From contig NZ_JBDZDT010000006.1 in NCBI RefSeq assembly GCF_040049275.1, positions 248,001 to 312,000 of the forward strand: a stretch of DNA of 64,000 nucleotides. The letters run 5' to 3'. Source of the stretch: Aquabacter sp040049275. GTDB lineage: Bacteria; Pseudomonadota; Alphaproteobacteria; Rhizobiales; Xanthobacteraceae. Below, in pieces: positions 1-8,734 of this stretch (positions within the stretch are counted from its first letter, which is position 1; the number at the start of each line of letters is the position of its first letter). The translations under genes were made by a program, and so were the position numbers. The notes beneath the pieces were generated by a model. It was not told where the DNA came from. It made no database searches and was given only the letters and a program-made list of their open reading frames with translations.

Positions 1-3000
1 CGCCCCCGTGCCGGTGATGGGCGCCGAGACGGTGGCAGTGGTGTCCTCGCCTTCCGCCCAGAGCAGGCCGCCCGCGCCGAGGTCCAGCACGCCCGCCGTC
101 CCCGCCTGGACCGTAAAGCCCGCGGTCATGAACTCCAGCGTGCCGAAGCCTTGGGTCCCGTCCACCATGACGATGCCCGGTGCGCCGTCGAACACGCCCA
201 CCTGGCCGGCCCAGGGGGCGTAGCCGCCGTTCACGCCCAGCCAGGGATTGCTCGACGTCCAGGTGCCGCTGCCGCCGCGCGTCGTGCCGTCCGCGCTCCA
301 ATATTGGAGGCTGGTGTCCGGCGTCGTCACCACCACGTCCAGGCTCGTCGTCTCAGTGTCGATCTGGAAGACGTAGCCGCCGGAGGGCGTCTGGCCGAGG
401 ACCAGGCCGTTATTGGTCAGCGTTCCGCCGGTGGAGAACACCCGGTAGACGCCCACCCCGTTCCCCAGCCCACCTTCCAGGTTCAGGGTGCCGTTGACCG
501 TGGCGTTTCCGGTGACGGTGAAGATGCTGCCCGCGGGCACGGGCGACAGCAGATTGATGGTGGTGATGGCCCCGGCACCCATCATCAGCGCGCCCATGGT
601 GAGCCCGCCGATGTTGGACCCTTGCGTGGTCCAGCCCAGCGCGCCGCCCGCGGCCACGCTCACCGCCCCGGTGATGGTGCCGCCCACCCCTTCCAGCGTC
701 GCTCCCGAGGCGACGGTGACATTGCCGCCCAGCACGCCCGCGGAGGTGCCGCCGTGGTTGCTGACGAAGAGGATGCCCTCGTTCACCTGCGTGGTGCCGG
801 CAAAGGCGCTGCTGTTGCCGCCGAGCGTGAAGGATTCCGTGCCCTGCTTGATGAAGGTACCGGTGCCTGAAAGCGACCCGGCATAGTCGAGGAAGCCGGT
901 CTGCGCCACCATCGTCAGGGTCTTGTCCGCCAGCGCCACAACACCGCCCGCCGAGGTGCCCGAAAGATTGTTGACGGTCGCCCCGGAGGTGGTGCCGGAA
1001 ATGTCCAGGGTCCCGCTCACCACGACACCCGATGAGGCCGCGATCCCGCCCGTGCCGGACAAGGCCAGCGTGCCGGCTTCGATGGTGGTCAAACCCTGAT
1101 AGATATTGGCTGCGGTCAGGGTGAGGGTGCCGGTGCCCTGCTTGGTCAGCCCGCCCACGCCCGACAGGACCGGGCTGATGCCGATGGCAAAGCCGTTGGT
1201 GTCGATGAAGGCCCCGCCCGCCCGGATGTCGATCTCGTTCGACCTCAAGCCGGACAGAAATTCAGAGATGTCACGGCGCGCCCGCAGCCCGCCGCCGTCG
1301 AAGACGAGTTGCGCGGTTCCCGAGATCCGCAGAATCTGTTCCGCCTCGAGCATGCCGCGCCCGTCGCTGGCGCTGCCCTTGAGGTTGATCGTGCCGGAAG
1401 AAGACGGGGAGGTGAAGCCGGTGTAGGCGATCACGGTCGTGACAGTGCCGCCGGCATCGATGGTGAGCGTGCCGCTACCATCCTTGCCCACGAAAAGAGT
1501 CTGGTGTCCGACGTTCCAGCTCGCGCCCGCGCCCGTCACCAGCACGGCCCCGGTCATGCCGCCACCGAGGCCTATGGTTTGATCATCGCGCCCACCACCC
1601 AGCTGCCCGGTGATGCGCAGCATCCCGTTATTTACGTTCGTTACCCCTGCGTAGGCGGAGCTGTCACCGGAAAGGGTCAGTATTCCCGTCCCCTCCTTCA
1701 TCAAGGCGCCGGTCCCCGTGAAGCTGCCGGCGAAGGTGGCGTCGGCGGTCTGCGTCACGGTGAGGGGCCCGCCCCCCAGCGCCACCACACCGCTCGCCGA
1801 TGTGCCCGACAAAGTGTTGATGGTCGCGCCGACGGCGGAAACGTCCAGCGTGCCGTTCACCACCACGTTGGACGATGCGGCTATGCTATCCGCGTTGTAC
1901 AGAGCCAGCGTGCCGGCTTCGATGGTGGTCGCGCCCTGATAGGTATTGGTCCCGCTCAGGGAGAACGAGCCGGCGCCCTGCTTGGTGAGGCCCCCCACAC
2001 CCGAGAAAGGCGCGTCGATAAAATAGTCGCCGCCGTTGCTGTCGATGAAAGCTCCGCCCGCTTGGATATCGATCTCGCCTGCCGCGAAGCCGGACAGGAT
2101 GCTTCCGGGCCAGGTGCCCTTTGCCCGCAGAATGCCCCCGTCGAAGACCAGCTGCCCCGCCCCGACCCCCTTTGACACTGTGTACGGGGCAAACACACCG
2201 CGCCCGTCGGTGGCGTTGCCCTTGAGGTTGATCGTACCGCTGGAGCCTCCGTCGTAGGCTAAAATGGTATCCCCGACATCTGCGACGCCGCCGGCATCAA
2301 CGGTGAGCGTGCCGGCGCCGCCCGCGCCCACCGTAATAGTGGTGACCGTCGACCAGCTCGCGCCCGCGCCCGTCACCAGCACGGTCCCATTCGTACCGGC
2401 ATTGGTGCCTATGACGAGGGAGCCGAACTGTGGACTGCCGCCTTGGGAGGCGAATTGTCCGGTGATGCGCAGCGTTCCATTTTCTACGTTTGCCCGCGCC
2501 AAGTTGGCGTTGCCGCTCAAGGTCAGCGTCGCGGTTCCCTGTTTCACCAGCCACACGAAAAGGGGGCTGCCGGCGAAGGTCCCGTCGGCGTTCTGGATCA
2601 CGGTGAGCTGCTGTCCGCCCACGATAGCGCCCGCCGAGCTGCCCGACAGGGTGTTGATGGTGGCGCCGGAGGTCATGTCGGAAAGGTCCAGGGTGCCGTC
2701 CACCACCACGTTGGACGAGCCAGCGATGCTGCCTGCGCCGGACAGTTTCAGCGTGCCGGCATTGATCGTCGTTGCGCCAGTATAGGTATTGGCCGCCCTC
2801 AAGGTGAGCATGCCGGTGCCGTCCTTGGTCAAGGTGCCGGCGGTGGTGCCGACGACACCCGAGATCTCCGTATTGCCGCCCCCGCCCACCGTCAGGCCAA
2901 AACCCGCACCCGAAATCCCCCCTCCCAGCGTCAGGCTGCCGGCATCGGTGTTGATGCGCGCATCGGAGCCCAGCGTGATGACCCCATCCGCCTGGGAGGA

Positions 3001-4671
3001 CGAGGAGAGTGAGCGCAGGGCGCCGCCGTTCGAAACGCCGGTGCCGTTAAGCTCCAGCGCCTCGGTGCCCAGGTCAATACCGCCCTCGAGTTCCAGCGCG
3101 GCGCCTGAGGCGACCACGGTGCCGCCGGTGGGGTCGCCGAGGGCCGAATGATTGCTGGCTCTGAGGACACCGGCATTGATCCGTGTCACGCCCCCATAAG
3201 TGTTGAGGCCGGACAGTGTCAGAACACCATCGCCGGACTTGGTCACCCCGCCGTTACCGGAAATCACGCCCGCATAGGTGGCATCTGCCGCCTGGTTCAC
3301 CGTCAGCGTGGCATTCCCCAGTCCGATGTTGCCACCATTGAAGCCGCCACCGCTCAGCGTGCCGATGGATTGGTTCAAATTGTTGAGGTCGAAGAGGGCG
3401 CCGCTTGTGTCGGCCAGGGTCAAGGCGGAGCTGGAGGCGATCACATTGGCCACGCCGGCGCGTAGCGTGCCGGCATTGATGGTCGTCGTGCCGGTATGGG
3501 TGCTGGCGGTAGACAGGGTGAGAATGCCGGCGCCCTGCTTGGTGATCGAGCCGTTTCCGGTGATCAGATTCGTCACGCTCACATTGGCAGGCTGGTCGAA
3601 GGTGAGGGACGCCCCGTTCTCAAGGCCGATATTGCCCGTGAGACCGGAGGTGGGATTTGTGAATGTCAGGCTGTTCGCGCCGCCTGTGAAGGTGATGGCA
3701 TTGGCCCGCAGGCCGCCGCCGCCCGCAAGGCCGCCGGCCACGCTGCCGTTCGCCCCCATGGTGATGGCGAGGTTCTGGCCCACGATGCCCGCTCCGCCTG
3801 CACCGTTGCTTGAGGTAAAGATCGAAGGCTGCGCGTAAACCCCGCCGGTACCGCCTTGCACCTGTGCATCGATCGTGACCGTGGCACCGCTCGCGCTGGA
3901 GAAAACAAGCCCCGCACCACCACTTCCGCCGTTACCGCCTCTCCAATATCCGACCCCGCCGTTGCCGCCGGCCCCGCCGGTCAGGGTATTGGAAAGCGTG
4001 CCGAGAGCACCGCTGCCGGAAACAACCGCGCCATAGCCGCCGGCACCACCGCCGCCGCCCTCCGCTTGGTTCAGCCCATCACCCCCGGTTCCGCCGGCTC
4101 CCCCCGTCGTATTGCCTACCGGCAATGCGGCCCCGAAATAGCCGTGAGCACCACCGCCACCGCCGCCGCCCATTGCAAAACTAAGGGGGCTGCTGCCGCC
4201 GGTGCCCCCCGCTCCACCAGGGCCCGTTCCGCCAGTGCCGCCAGCCGTAAAGCCGTTGCTGCCAGTCCCACCATCCCCGCCAGAGACACCCGCGCCGCCG
4301 CCGCCACCGGCAGAAGAGCCGGGGCCGCCGGCGCCGCCGACGTCATCGACGCTGTCAATGCCGCCCGCACCGCCCCCGGGGGCACCGGCGCTGCCGGCAC
4401 CGCCGTCGGCCAGGGCCGACCCGGAAGCGAGCAACGCCATGACCAAAGCCGGCGGGAGGGCTGCGACCGCTCCACCCACGGCCACCGTGCCCGCAAGAAT
4501 GAACGCATGTGCCCGGCGTCGCAGGGCGGGAAGCGGCGCCGATCCCCCCACCACCCGCGGCGGCAGGGTCGCGGAGCACATATGCACGGCGCGCTTGCGG
4601 AGAAGGCTGACGGAAGCGGCGGCATCTGCACGACGCGGAGCGCAATCACACCGAGACCCAATCCGTCCCAT
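1..4671 (-). CDS. Autotransporter-type beta-strand repeat protein, N-terminal part
   Basis: One minus-strand frame is open from an in-frame stop near 4735 to the window edge; at least 1557 residues are visible and the C-terminus lies outside. The N-terminus is long and basic, then hydrophobic (AHAFILAGTVAVGGAVAAL ... LLASGSALA), which fits an extended Sec signal cleaved before DGGAG. A Gly-rich stretch of about 180 residues follows. After it come at least eight copies of the autotransporter-associated repeat (pattern TKQGTGxLTLxxxNTYxGxTTIxAGTL), several with VVVNGTLDVS and TINTLSG spacers. In this family the passenger folds as a surface beta-helix and a C-terminal barrel exports it; the barrel is not in view. 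ATG at 4671 is chosen, and ATG at 4581 is an alternative. The substrate or adhesion target is unknown. Confidence 0.85.
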   Translation of the reverse strand, partial: MGRIGSRCDCAPRRADAAASVSLLRKRAVHMCSATLPPRVVGGSAPLPALRRRAHAFILAGTVAVGGAVAALPPALVMALLASGSALADGGAGSAGAPGGGAGGIDSVDDVGGAGGPGSSAGGGGGAGVSGGDGGTGSNGFTAGGTGGTGPGGAGGTGGSSPLSFAMGGGGGGGAHGYFGAALPVGNTTGGAGGTGGDGLNQAEGGGGGAGGYGAVVSGSGALGTLSNTLTGGAGGNGGVGYWRGGNGGSGGAGLVFSSASGATVTIDAQVQGGTGGVYAQPSIFTSSNGAGGAGIVGQNLAITMGANGSVAGGLAGGGGLRANAITFTGGANSLTFTNPTSGLTGNIGLENGASLTFDQPANVSVTNLITGNGSITKQGAGILTLSTASTHTGTTTINAGTLRAGVANVIASSSALTLADTSGALFDLNNLNQSIGTLSGGGFNGGNIGLGNATLTVNQAADATYAGVISGNGGVTKSGDGVLTLSGLNTYGGVTRINAGVLRASNHSALGDPTGGTVVASGAALELEGGIDLGTEALELNGTGVSNGGALRSLSSSSQADGVITLGSDARINTDAGSLTLGGGISGAGFGLTVGGGGNTEISGVVGTTAGTLTKDGTGMLTLRAANTYTGATTINAGTLKLSGAGSIAGSSNVVVDGTLDLSDMTSGATINTLSGSSAGAIVGGQQLTVIQNADGTFAGSPLFVWLVKQGTATLTLSGNANLARANVENGTLRITGQFASQGGSPQFGSLVIGTNAGTNGTVLVTGAGASWSTVTTITVGAGGAGTLTVDAGGVADVGDTILAYDGGSSGTINLKGNATDGRGVFAPYTVSKGVGAGQLVFDGGILRAKGTWPGSILSGFAAGEIDIQAGGAFIDSNGGDYFIDAPFSGVGGLTKQGAGSFSLSGTNTYQGATTIEAGTLALYNADSIAASSNVVVNGTLDVSAVGATINTLSGTSASGVVALGGGPLTVTQTADATFAGSFTGTGALMKEGTGILTLSGDSSAYAGVTNVNNGMLRITGQLGGGRDDQTIGLGGGMTGAVLVTGAGASWNVGHQTLFVGKDGSGTLTIDAGGTVTTVIAYTGFTSPSSSGTINLKGSASDGRGMLEAEQILRISGTAQLVFDGGGLRARRDISEFLSGLRSNEIDIRAGGAFIDTNGFAIGISPVLSGVGGLTKQGTGTLTLTAANIYQGLTTIEAGTLALSGTGGIAASSGVVVSGTLDISGTTSGATVNNLSGTSAGGVVALADKTLTMVAQTGFLDYAGSLSGTGTFIKQGTESFTLGGNSSAFAGTTQVNEGILFVSNHGGTSAGVLGGNVTVASGATLEGVGGTITGAVSVAAGGALGWTTQGSNIGGLTMGALMMGAGAITTINLLSPVPAGSIFTVTGNATVNGTLNLEGGLGNGVGVYRVFSTGGTLTNNGLVLGQTPSGGYVFQIDTETTSLDVVVTTPDTSLQYWSADGTTRGGSGTWTSSNPWLGVNGGYAPWAGQVGVFDGAPGIVMVDGTQGFGTLEFMTAGFTVQAGTAGVLDLGAGGLLWAEGEDTTATVSAPITGTGA

Positions 4672-5180
4672 TTCCGAAGTCCCCCACCCCACCCCGACGC
4701 CCGCCGCCGCATAGCCCTGTCCCAGCTTCAATGGCTATAAAATCGCTTACCGTGGGACAAGCGCTGATCGGGAAAAGTCCGTCCTTCTGCGCGCAAAAAT
4801 CTCCGTTTTGCGCGCAGCGGGACATTGCCCGGCGCGGGCTGGTAGATGTGAGGATGCTCCCGACGAAAGCACCAAGCGAAAGGGCCGGATCATCCGGCGC
4901 CGTTGAGCCAAAGGCCCATCTGTTCGGCACGGCCGAGGGCGCCGAACTTGCGGGAAGATGCTCGTCGCGCATGGGTGGCCGCGGAGGCTGAGACAATGAC
5001 GGCGCCGCGCTCAGACCATTGGCCCCAATCTGCCCCTGAGCATGGTGTTGACCTCGCTGTCAGCGCGCGTCCGGAATAGCGGCATGAAGACCGGAAACGT
5101 GACCCACGCAAAACGGCGTGCGGACACATGGCTGTGCCCTGCCTCACACGCCCGCAAGCCGACGTTCTGGACGTCAGGAA
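4672..5180. other. Intergenic region without a convincing gene
   Basis: Several frames are open for 70-120 codons but none has a recognisable product, a good ribosome site and host-like composition together. The only structured signal is the inverted repeat at 4787-4817. The stretch probably carries the autotransporter promoter and debris from the recombinase relic that follows. Confidence 0.5.
4787..4817. promoter_or_regulatory. Perfect 12-bp inverted repeat upstream of the autotransporter gene
   Basis: CTGCGCGCAAAA and its exact reverse complement are separated by seven bases. The repeat lies about 115 bp upstream of the autotransporter start and no T-run follows, so an operator for a dimeric regulator is more likely than a terminator. 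The cognate regulator is not visible here. Confidence 0.4.
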
Positions 5181-5345
5181 GGAGGCCGCTTGATGCTTGC
5201 CATCTCAGGTGGGCTCGCCGAGTTCGAGCGAGACTTGATCCGCTCCCGCACAGGCGAGGGACAGATTCGGGCAAAGGCACGAGGCATCCGCTTTGGCCGC
5301 AAGCCCAAGCTATCGGCGGATCAACAAGCCTATGTCGCGCGCCAG
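5181..5345 (+). pseudogene. Serine recombinase (resolvase/invertase) remnant
   Basis: The frame reads GGRLMLAISGGLAEFERDLI, then SRTGEGQIRAKARGIRFGRK and PKLSADQQ. This is the end of the catalytic domain and the basic linker of Tn3-type resolvases. The N-terminal half with the active-site serine is absent and the C-terminal helix-turn-helix degenerates after the linker, so the gene is broken. It lies just outside the proposed attL and is the trace of an older mobile element downstream of the tRNA. Confidence 0.75.
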
Positions 5346-5473
5346 CAGGCCGTCAGTGCCTTCATCCCGGCCGGTCTGGTGCAGTCGGGAAACCATCGGG
5401 ATGGGCAGATGCAGGGGCAGCAATACCGCCCGTCTCGAACGGCAATAGATATCAACGGCTTATCTGAAGAGAC

Positions 5474-5494
5474 TGGCGGAGAGGGAGGGATTTG
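5474..5494. other. attL: duplicated 3' end of tRNA-Ser
   Basis: These 21 bases are identical, in the same orientation, to 61035-61055. That segment is the 3'-terminal 21 nt of the tRNA-Ser(CGA) gene including CCA. Identity stops abruptly on both sides. The copy is on the side where an element integrated into a minus-strand tRNA 3' end would leave its distal site. Confidence 0.75.
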
Positions 5495-5549
5495 CACCAG
5501 ACCTAGTGTTGTTTATTATCAAATGGTTAGTCGCTCAATATGCAGATTA

Positions 5550-5571
5550 TGTTACGCAAAATGTTACGCAA
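5550..5571. repeat. Tandem TGTTACGCAA repeats, probable integrase arm site
   Basis: TGTTACGCAAA is followed at a 12-bp period by TGTTACGCAA, about 55 bp inside attL. The same 17-bp string ATGTTACGCAAAATGTT recurs at 60932-60948 just inside attR. Lambda-type integrases bind short arm repeats near both prophage ends, so this is read as an arm-type site. Confidence 0.6.
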
Positions 5572-6138
5572 TTTCCCCGGCGGCGCACCTCTCTGAGAGA
5601 TGGTTGCGGGGATAGGATTTTACCAATCCCATACGCCTCTGAGCCCCGTCGCAATCCCCCTTCGTTCCCGGTGAGGGAGGCGACCATGAGGCAGAATGGT
5701 TCGAGGCGCGCGTCGTGAGCTGTGAGTAGAAGGGCCGCGACCGCTACACGCTGGTGCTGGCGCGGTGCAGGGCCGCCGGCAAGGACATCGCAGCGGCCAT
5801 GCCGGGTCGGCGCTCGCTTATGTGGCATATAGCTGTGCGAGGCCGGAGCGCGGAAGGCACGTGTCGGCATGTGGGCCTATGAATTCATACCGCCTTGGGA
5901 CTTGCGCAAGCGCACCTGACCGACTCTGCCACGTCGGCACCTATCGCCGCGTGATGAAGAGGAGGATGATCGGATACCTTCACGGCCAGCTCTGCCCGCT
6001 AGAACCGCGCCAAGGCGGCGAAAAACTCCTTCATGACGAAGTGCCAGAAAGATGCTCAAGCAACGTGCGATACGAAGGTCAGGGACAAAAAGCTTGTCGG
6101 CGCTGCCCGGACAAATTTCACACCTAAGTGCGTCAAGG
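5572..6138. other. Left prophage end without a convincing gene
   Basis: Only short broken frames are present. The stretch near 5730-5850 encodes a plausible fragment (GRDRYTLVLARCRAAGKDIA) interrupted upstream by stops, so it may be an eroded gene. I see no RNA gene or clear promoter. Confidence 0.4.
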
Positions 6139-6309
6139 ATGCAGTCGGCCAATGACAACCGACGTGATGTGGTGCCTTGGACATCGCCCGACGCGCCGGC
6201 CTGGAAGCGGATCCTTGCCTGGTCGGTGATTGGCGGCGTGAGCGTGGTGCTTCTGGCCGCGATGTTCGCGCAGCCAGCGGTATGGCTCCTGCGGGCGTTG
6301 GGCGCTTGA
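6139..6309 (+). CDS. Small single-span membrane protein
   Basis: A 56-residue product starting MQSANDNRRDVV with one hydrophobic segment near residues 20-45 (WSVIGGVSVVLLAAMFA). An upstream ATG at 6052 would add a poor N-terminus. AAGG is almost adjacent to the chosen start, so the ribosome site is weak. No family is recognised. It belongs to a group of tiny membrane genes at this prophage end. Confidence 0.4.
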   Translation: MQSANDNRRDVVPWTSPDAPAWKRILAWSVIGGVSVVLLAAMFAQPAVWLLRALGA

Positions 6310-6344
6310 CCGCCTGCCCGCCCCATCGACACCCTCAGTGCAAC

Positions 6345-6512
6345 TTATTCGGCACGCCGGTCGGGCTCATCGCGTGCGCCCGCCTCCGCCGATAGGTCTT
6401 CCAGAAGCATAGCAAGGAGATAGGCCGAGGTTTCGAGCCGTGCCGCCCGGGCGAGGGTGAGAAGCCCTGGGACGAACGCCATCAGATAATGTACTGCATC
6501 CTGCTTCGACAT
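6345..6512 (-). CDS. Small hypothetical protein
   Basis: The start at 6512 (MSKQDAVHYLMAFVPGLL) is preferred to one 21 codons upstream because a G-rich ribosome site (ACGGGGG) lies a few bases before it. The 55-residue product is mostly helical, with the hydrophobic pattern FVPGLLTLARAARLETSAYL and an acidic tail. Function is unknown. Confidence 0.5.
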   Translation of the reverse strand: MSKQDAVHYLMAFVPGLLTLARAARLETSAYLLAMLLEDLSAEAGARDEPDRRAE

Positions 6513-6670
6513 CACTAACCCCCGTTCTTGAGGGGGATATGGTCCAATTCTCCACAAGAAAAATCTATAGCTCACACGCCTTTTGCTATGCTTAAAGGTA
6601 ATTCGGCACCGTAGATAAACTGATTTGTTTAATAAACCATATAATTACATGATATTCGTGGACTTTTATT

Positions 6671-6784
6671 TTACCAAAAGGCCAATATATTCATCGGCGG
6701 CGCCACGTAGACCAGACAAGCCGCCCCCAGCGCCACGAAGAATGCGATTGAAAACGGCAAAAACCCAAAGGCATCAAACGTCAT
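6671..6784 (-). CDS. Tiny membrane peptide (37 aa)
   Basis: The frame encodes MTFDAFGFLPFSIAFFVALG followed by AACLVYVAPP and a short tail, which is one transmembrane segment. It sits in an AT-rich strip between small genes. It is too short for standard gene callers. No family is recognised. Confidence 0.45.
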   Translation of the reverse strand: MTFDAFGFLPFSIAFFVALGAACLVYVAPPMNILAFW

Positions 6785-6994
6785 AGCGCTCTCATCGGCT
6801 TGGCAGCGGCGGCTCATTCATAGTAGGCCGGCCTCCGTCACCCCCACGAAGCCTGCCGACCAAGCCTTAGTGGAAATCATGTCCGGTATGCTCAGCCCCT
6901 ACAAATATTTCCTTTTCAACCGGAAACAGAGCTATGGTGCTGGCGCAACTAGCGAGCGCGAAACTTCTCGCTCCGGTCGCTTCGAGGTGACGTT

Positions 6995-7198
6995 ATGATC
7001 GCACGTGCCGCTTTAGCGAATAAAGTGCGGGTGCTTCAGGCCATCGTTTCCAAGGACACCCTCAGGATGGGTGGACCAGGCCTTTTCAACAACTGGTTTG
7101 GGAAGGCAAAGCTTTCTATCGACCGATCGCGTCTTGGGCGTGCCAAGAGCGACGCGGCGCTTCATCGAATGACGGCGCGTCGGGCCCCGACAACCTAA
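6995..7198 (+). CDS. Small hypothetical protein
   Basis: A 67-residue basic frame preceded by GAGGTGACGTT, a reasonable ribosome site. The product (MIARAALANKVRVLQAIVSK at its start) matches nothing I recognise. An antisense frame covers the same DNA, so the call rests mainly on the ribosome site. Confidence 0.3.
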   Translation: MIARAALANKVRVLQAIVSKDTLRMGGPGLFNNWFGKAKLSIDRSRLGRAKSDAALHRMTARRAPTT

Positions 7199-7235
7199 GG
7201 TGAAACACGCTTCTGCGCCCTTATGCGTGGGCAAG

Positions 7236-7388
7236 ATGGATAACCTGAGGCCGACGCTCATCAGCCTCGTCAATGCCTATACAAATTATGCAAACGGCAA
7301 GCTCTCGCGAGAGGACTTTGTGCGCGTGGTGAGCGAGGCGGCGGCTGGCGCTCCGTCCGTGGCACCTGCGGAGTCTGCGGACGGGTAA
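7236..7388 (+). CDS. Small hypothetical protein
   Basis: The internal start at 7236 gives MDNLRPTLISLVNAYTNYAN and a helical 50-residue product ending in an Ala/Pro-rich tail. The in-frame ATG at 7200 is less protein-like. Composition looks coding, but there is no known domain and the ribosome site is weak. Confidence 0.4.
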   Translation: MDNLRPTLISLVNAYTNYANGKLSREDFVRVVSEAAAGAPSVAPAESADG

Positions 7389-7486
7389 TCGTCTCAGGTG
7401 GGACGATCCCGGGGTAAAAGTTACGTGCTGTCCCTTCGCGTCGTTCCACACTCTGGCACGCCGAAAACTTAAAGCATTTCGCCGTC

Positions 7487-7735
7487 ATGCCACATCATTG
7501 GAACGACGGCCTTCATCACGTGGTTGCGCTCAAAGGGCGCGCATCGGGAACGCTGGCGACCCTCAAGGAAGCTGCAGAGTTCTTGCTGATGCGGTTTAAA
7601 GACGTCACGACCAATGAAGCCCTCATCTACACGATGGAACTTCTTCTCCTAGCAGCACAAAGCGGAACATCTGATGATATCGAACGGGCGACGGCCCAGC
7701 TTGAAAGCTTCCTGACGACGCAGCGAATGAGGTGA
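7487..7735 (+). CDS. DUF982-like small protein, copy 1
   Basis: An 82-residue product with the family skeleton: W near the start, SGTLATLKEAAEFLL around residues 23-37, a helical middle, and DDIERATAQLESFL near the end. It is closest to the copies at 48033 and 57841. DUF982-type proteins are small proteins of unknown function common in Rhizobiales; the assignment is from pattern and should be confirmed by profile search. This is the left-most of ten copies in the prophage. Confidence 0.65.
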   Translation: MPHHWNDGLHHVVALKGRASGTLATLKEAAEFLLMRFKDVTTNEALIYTMELLLLAAQSGTSDDIERATAQLESFLTTQRMR

Positions 7736-7817
7736 GCCTTGGGGCCAAAAAGAATGCAGCACAAGGCAAACAAAAGGGGATAGCTTTGTCCGCTCGTCCA
7801 AGACAGCGGAGGTTGAG

Positions 7818-8060
7818 ATGGGGTCGGAGTGGAAATCCATAGAGAGCGCGCCGAAGGATGGCAGGAGAATTTTGGTTTCCCGCAATGGTATGGTGAACAT
7901 TGCTTGGTGGAGCCATGATCGACATGAAGATAAGCCGATCCCATTCTGGGCTGGGTATGATGCACACTTTCACGGAAAGGCATGGGCGAACGTAACGCCT
8001 CCGACCCACTGGCAACCCCTCCCCGAGCCCGCTGAGCTTGATCTGAGTATCGAGACCTAA
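7818..8060 (+). CDS. DUF551-like small phage protein
   Basis: The 80-residue protein begins W-K-S-I-E-S-A-P-K-D-G and ends with TPPTHWQPLPEP. These are the two hallmark blocks of DUF551-type phage and bacterial proteins, with Trp-rich beta strands between. The biochemical role is unknown. The gene stands alone, with flanking spacers of about 80 and 160 bp. Confidence 0.65.
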   Translation: MGSEWKSIESAPKDGRRILVSRNGMVNIAWWSHDRHEDKPIPFWAGYDAHFHGKAWANVTPPTHWQPLPEPAELDLSIET

Positions 8061-8219
8061 GCATAGGAAGGTCTAGCGGTCGTCGTTATCGGTGCTTTGG
8101 TGCAGGCGACTTAAAGCAGGCCCAGATGAGGACGAGTAGCCTACCGCTTGCCCGGTCCCAGACCCGCTTTCGAGCGCGCCCAACGACCCACAAAAGCGCC
8201 AGGCACACGTACTCTTGCC

Positions 8220-8435
8220 TCACCCCCTCGCCGGCGGGATGTAGACTGGATACCCGAACGTCTCGAGCGCAGCCGCGGTGACGTGCATCATCTCACCGAG
8301 GGCCCTGTACTCCGGCGAGCCAAAAGGGGCGTCTGCGTTAAGCGCCACCAAGTCGGTACGGAAGCGGTGCAGCAGCGCCACAGCCCTCTCCGAATGAGCC
8401 GGCGTCCAGACGCGCTTTCGATGGCGCCCAGCCAT
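8220..8435 (-). CDS. Small hypothetical protein, second gene of a pair
   Basis: A 71-residue product (MAGRHRKRVWTPAHSERAV at its start) whose ATG overlaps the stop of the upstream gene as TAATG, so the two are translationally coupled. It has a basic N-terminus and helices, and no recognised domain. Confidence 0.5.
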   Translation of the reverse strand: MAGRHRKRVWTPAHSERAVALLHRFRTDLVALNADAPFGSPEYRALGEMMHVTAAALETFGYPVYIPPARG

Positions 8436-8656
8436 TAAAGGTCCGCCAGGCGCGCGCTGGGCAGAGTGCGTCCGAACCCGGCCGACACCCGCCTCTGCAG
8501 CTTCTTATGCTCTTCCTCGAGAAGGCAGTACGCGACATACACAGTCCCCACAGCGGTAACCGCATCGCCGTCACACAGCTCGATGATTTCACCGACGGCG
8601 GCGCTCAACTTATCGTCCATAGGTTCCCGTTCGGCGGGCGCTACGCTTTCCGTCAT
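8435..8656 (-). CDS. Small hypothetical protein, first gene of a pair
   Basis: The start at 8656 (MTESVAPAEREPMDD) is chosen because GGAG lies six bases upstream. Two in-frame upstream starts lack this. The 73-residue product is acidic and helical (VGEIIELCDGDAVTAVG), ending in a basic tail. It is coupled to the next small gene. Function is unknown. Confidence 0.5.
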   Translation of the reverse strand: MTESVAPAEREPMDDKLSAAVGEIIELCDGDAVTAVGTVYVAYCLLEEEHKKLQRRVSAGFGRTLPSARLADL

Positions 8657-8734
8657 GGCACTCTCCATCGGCTCGATGGCCCTATGGATTCCACGAGAAC
8701 AAAAAAAGAACAAGACGATCGGAGGTTGTGGGGA

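Noticed and set aside
151..4714. Many plus-strand frames of 60-290 codons over the autotransporter
   Set aside because: All are Pro/Ala/Val-rich shadows of Gly/Thr-rich repeats; the minus frame is open throughout and has a signal peptide.
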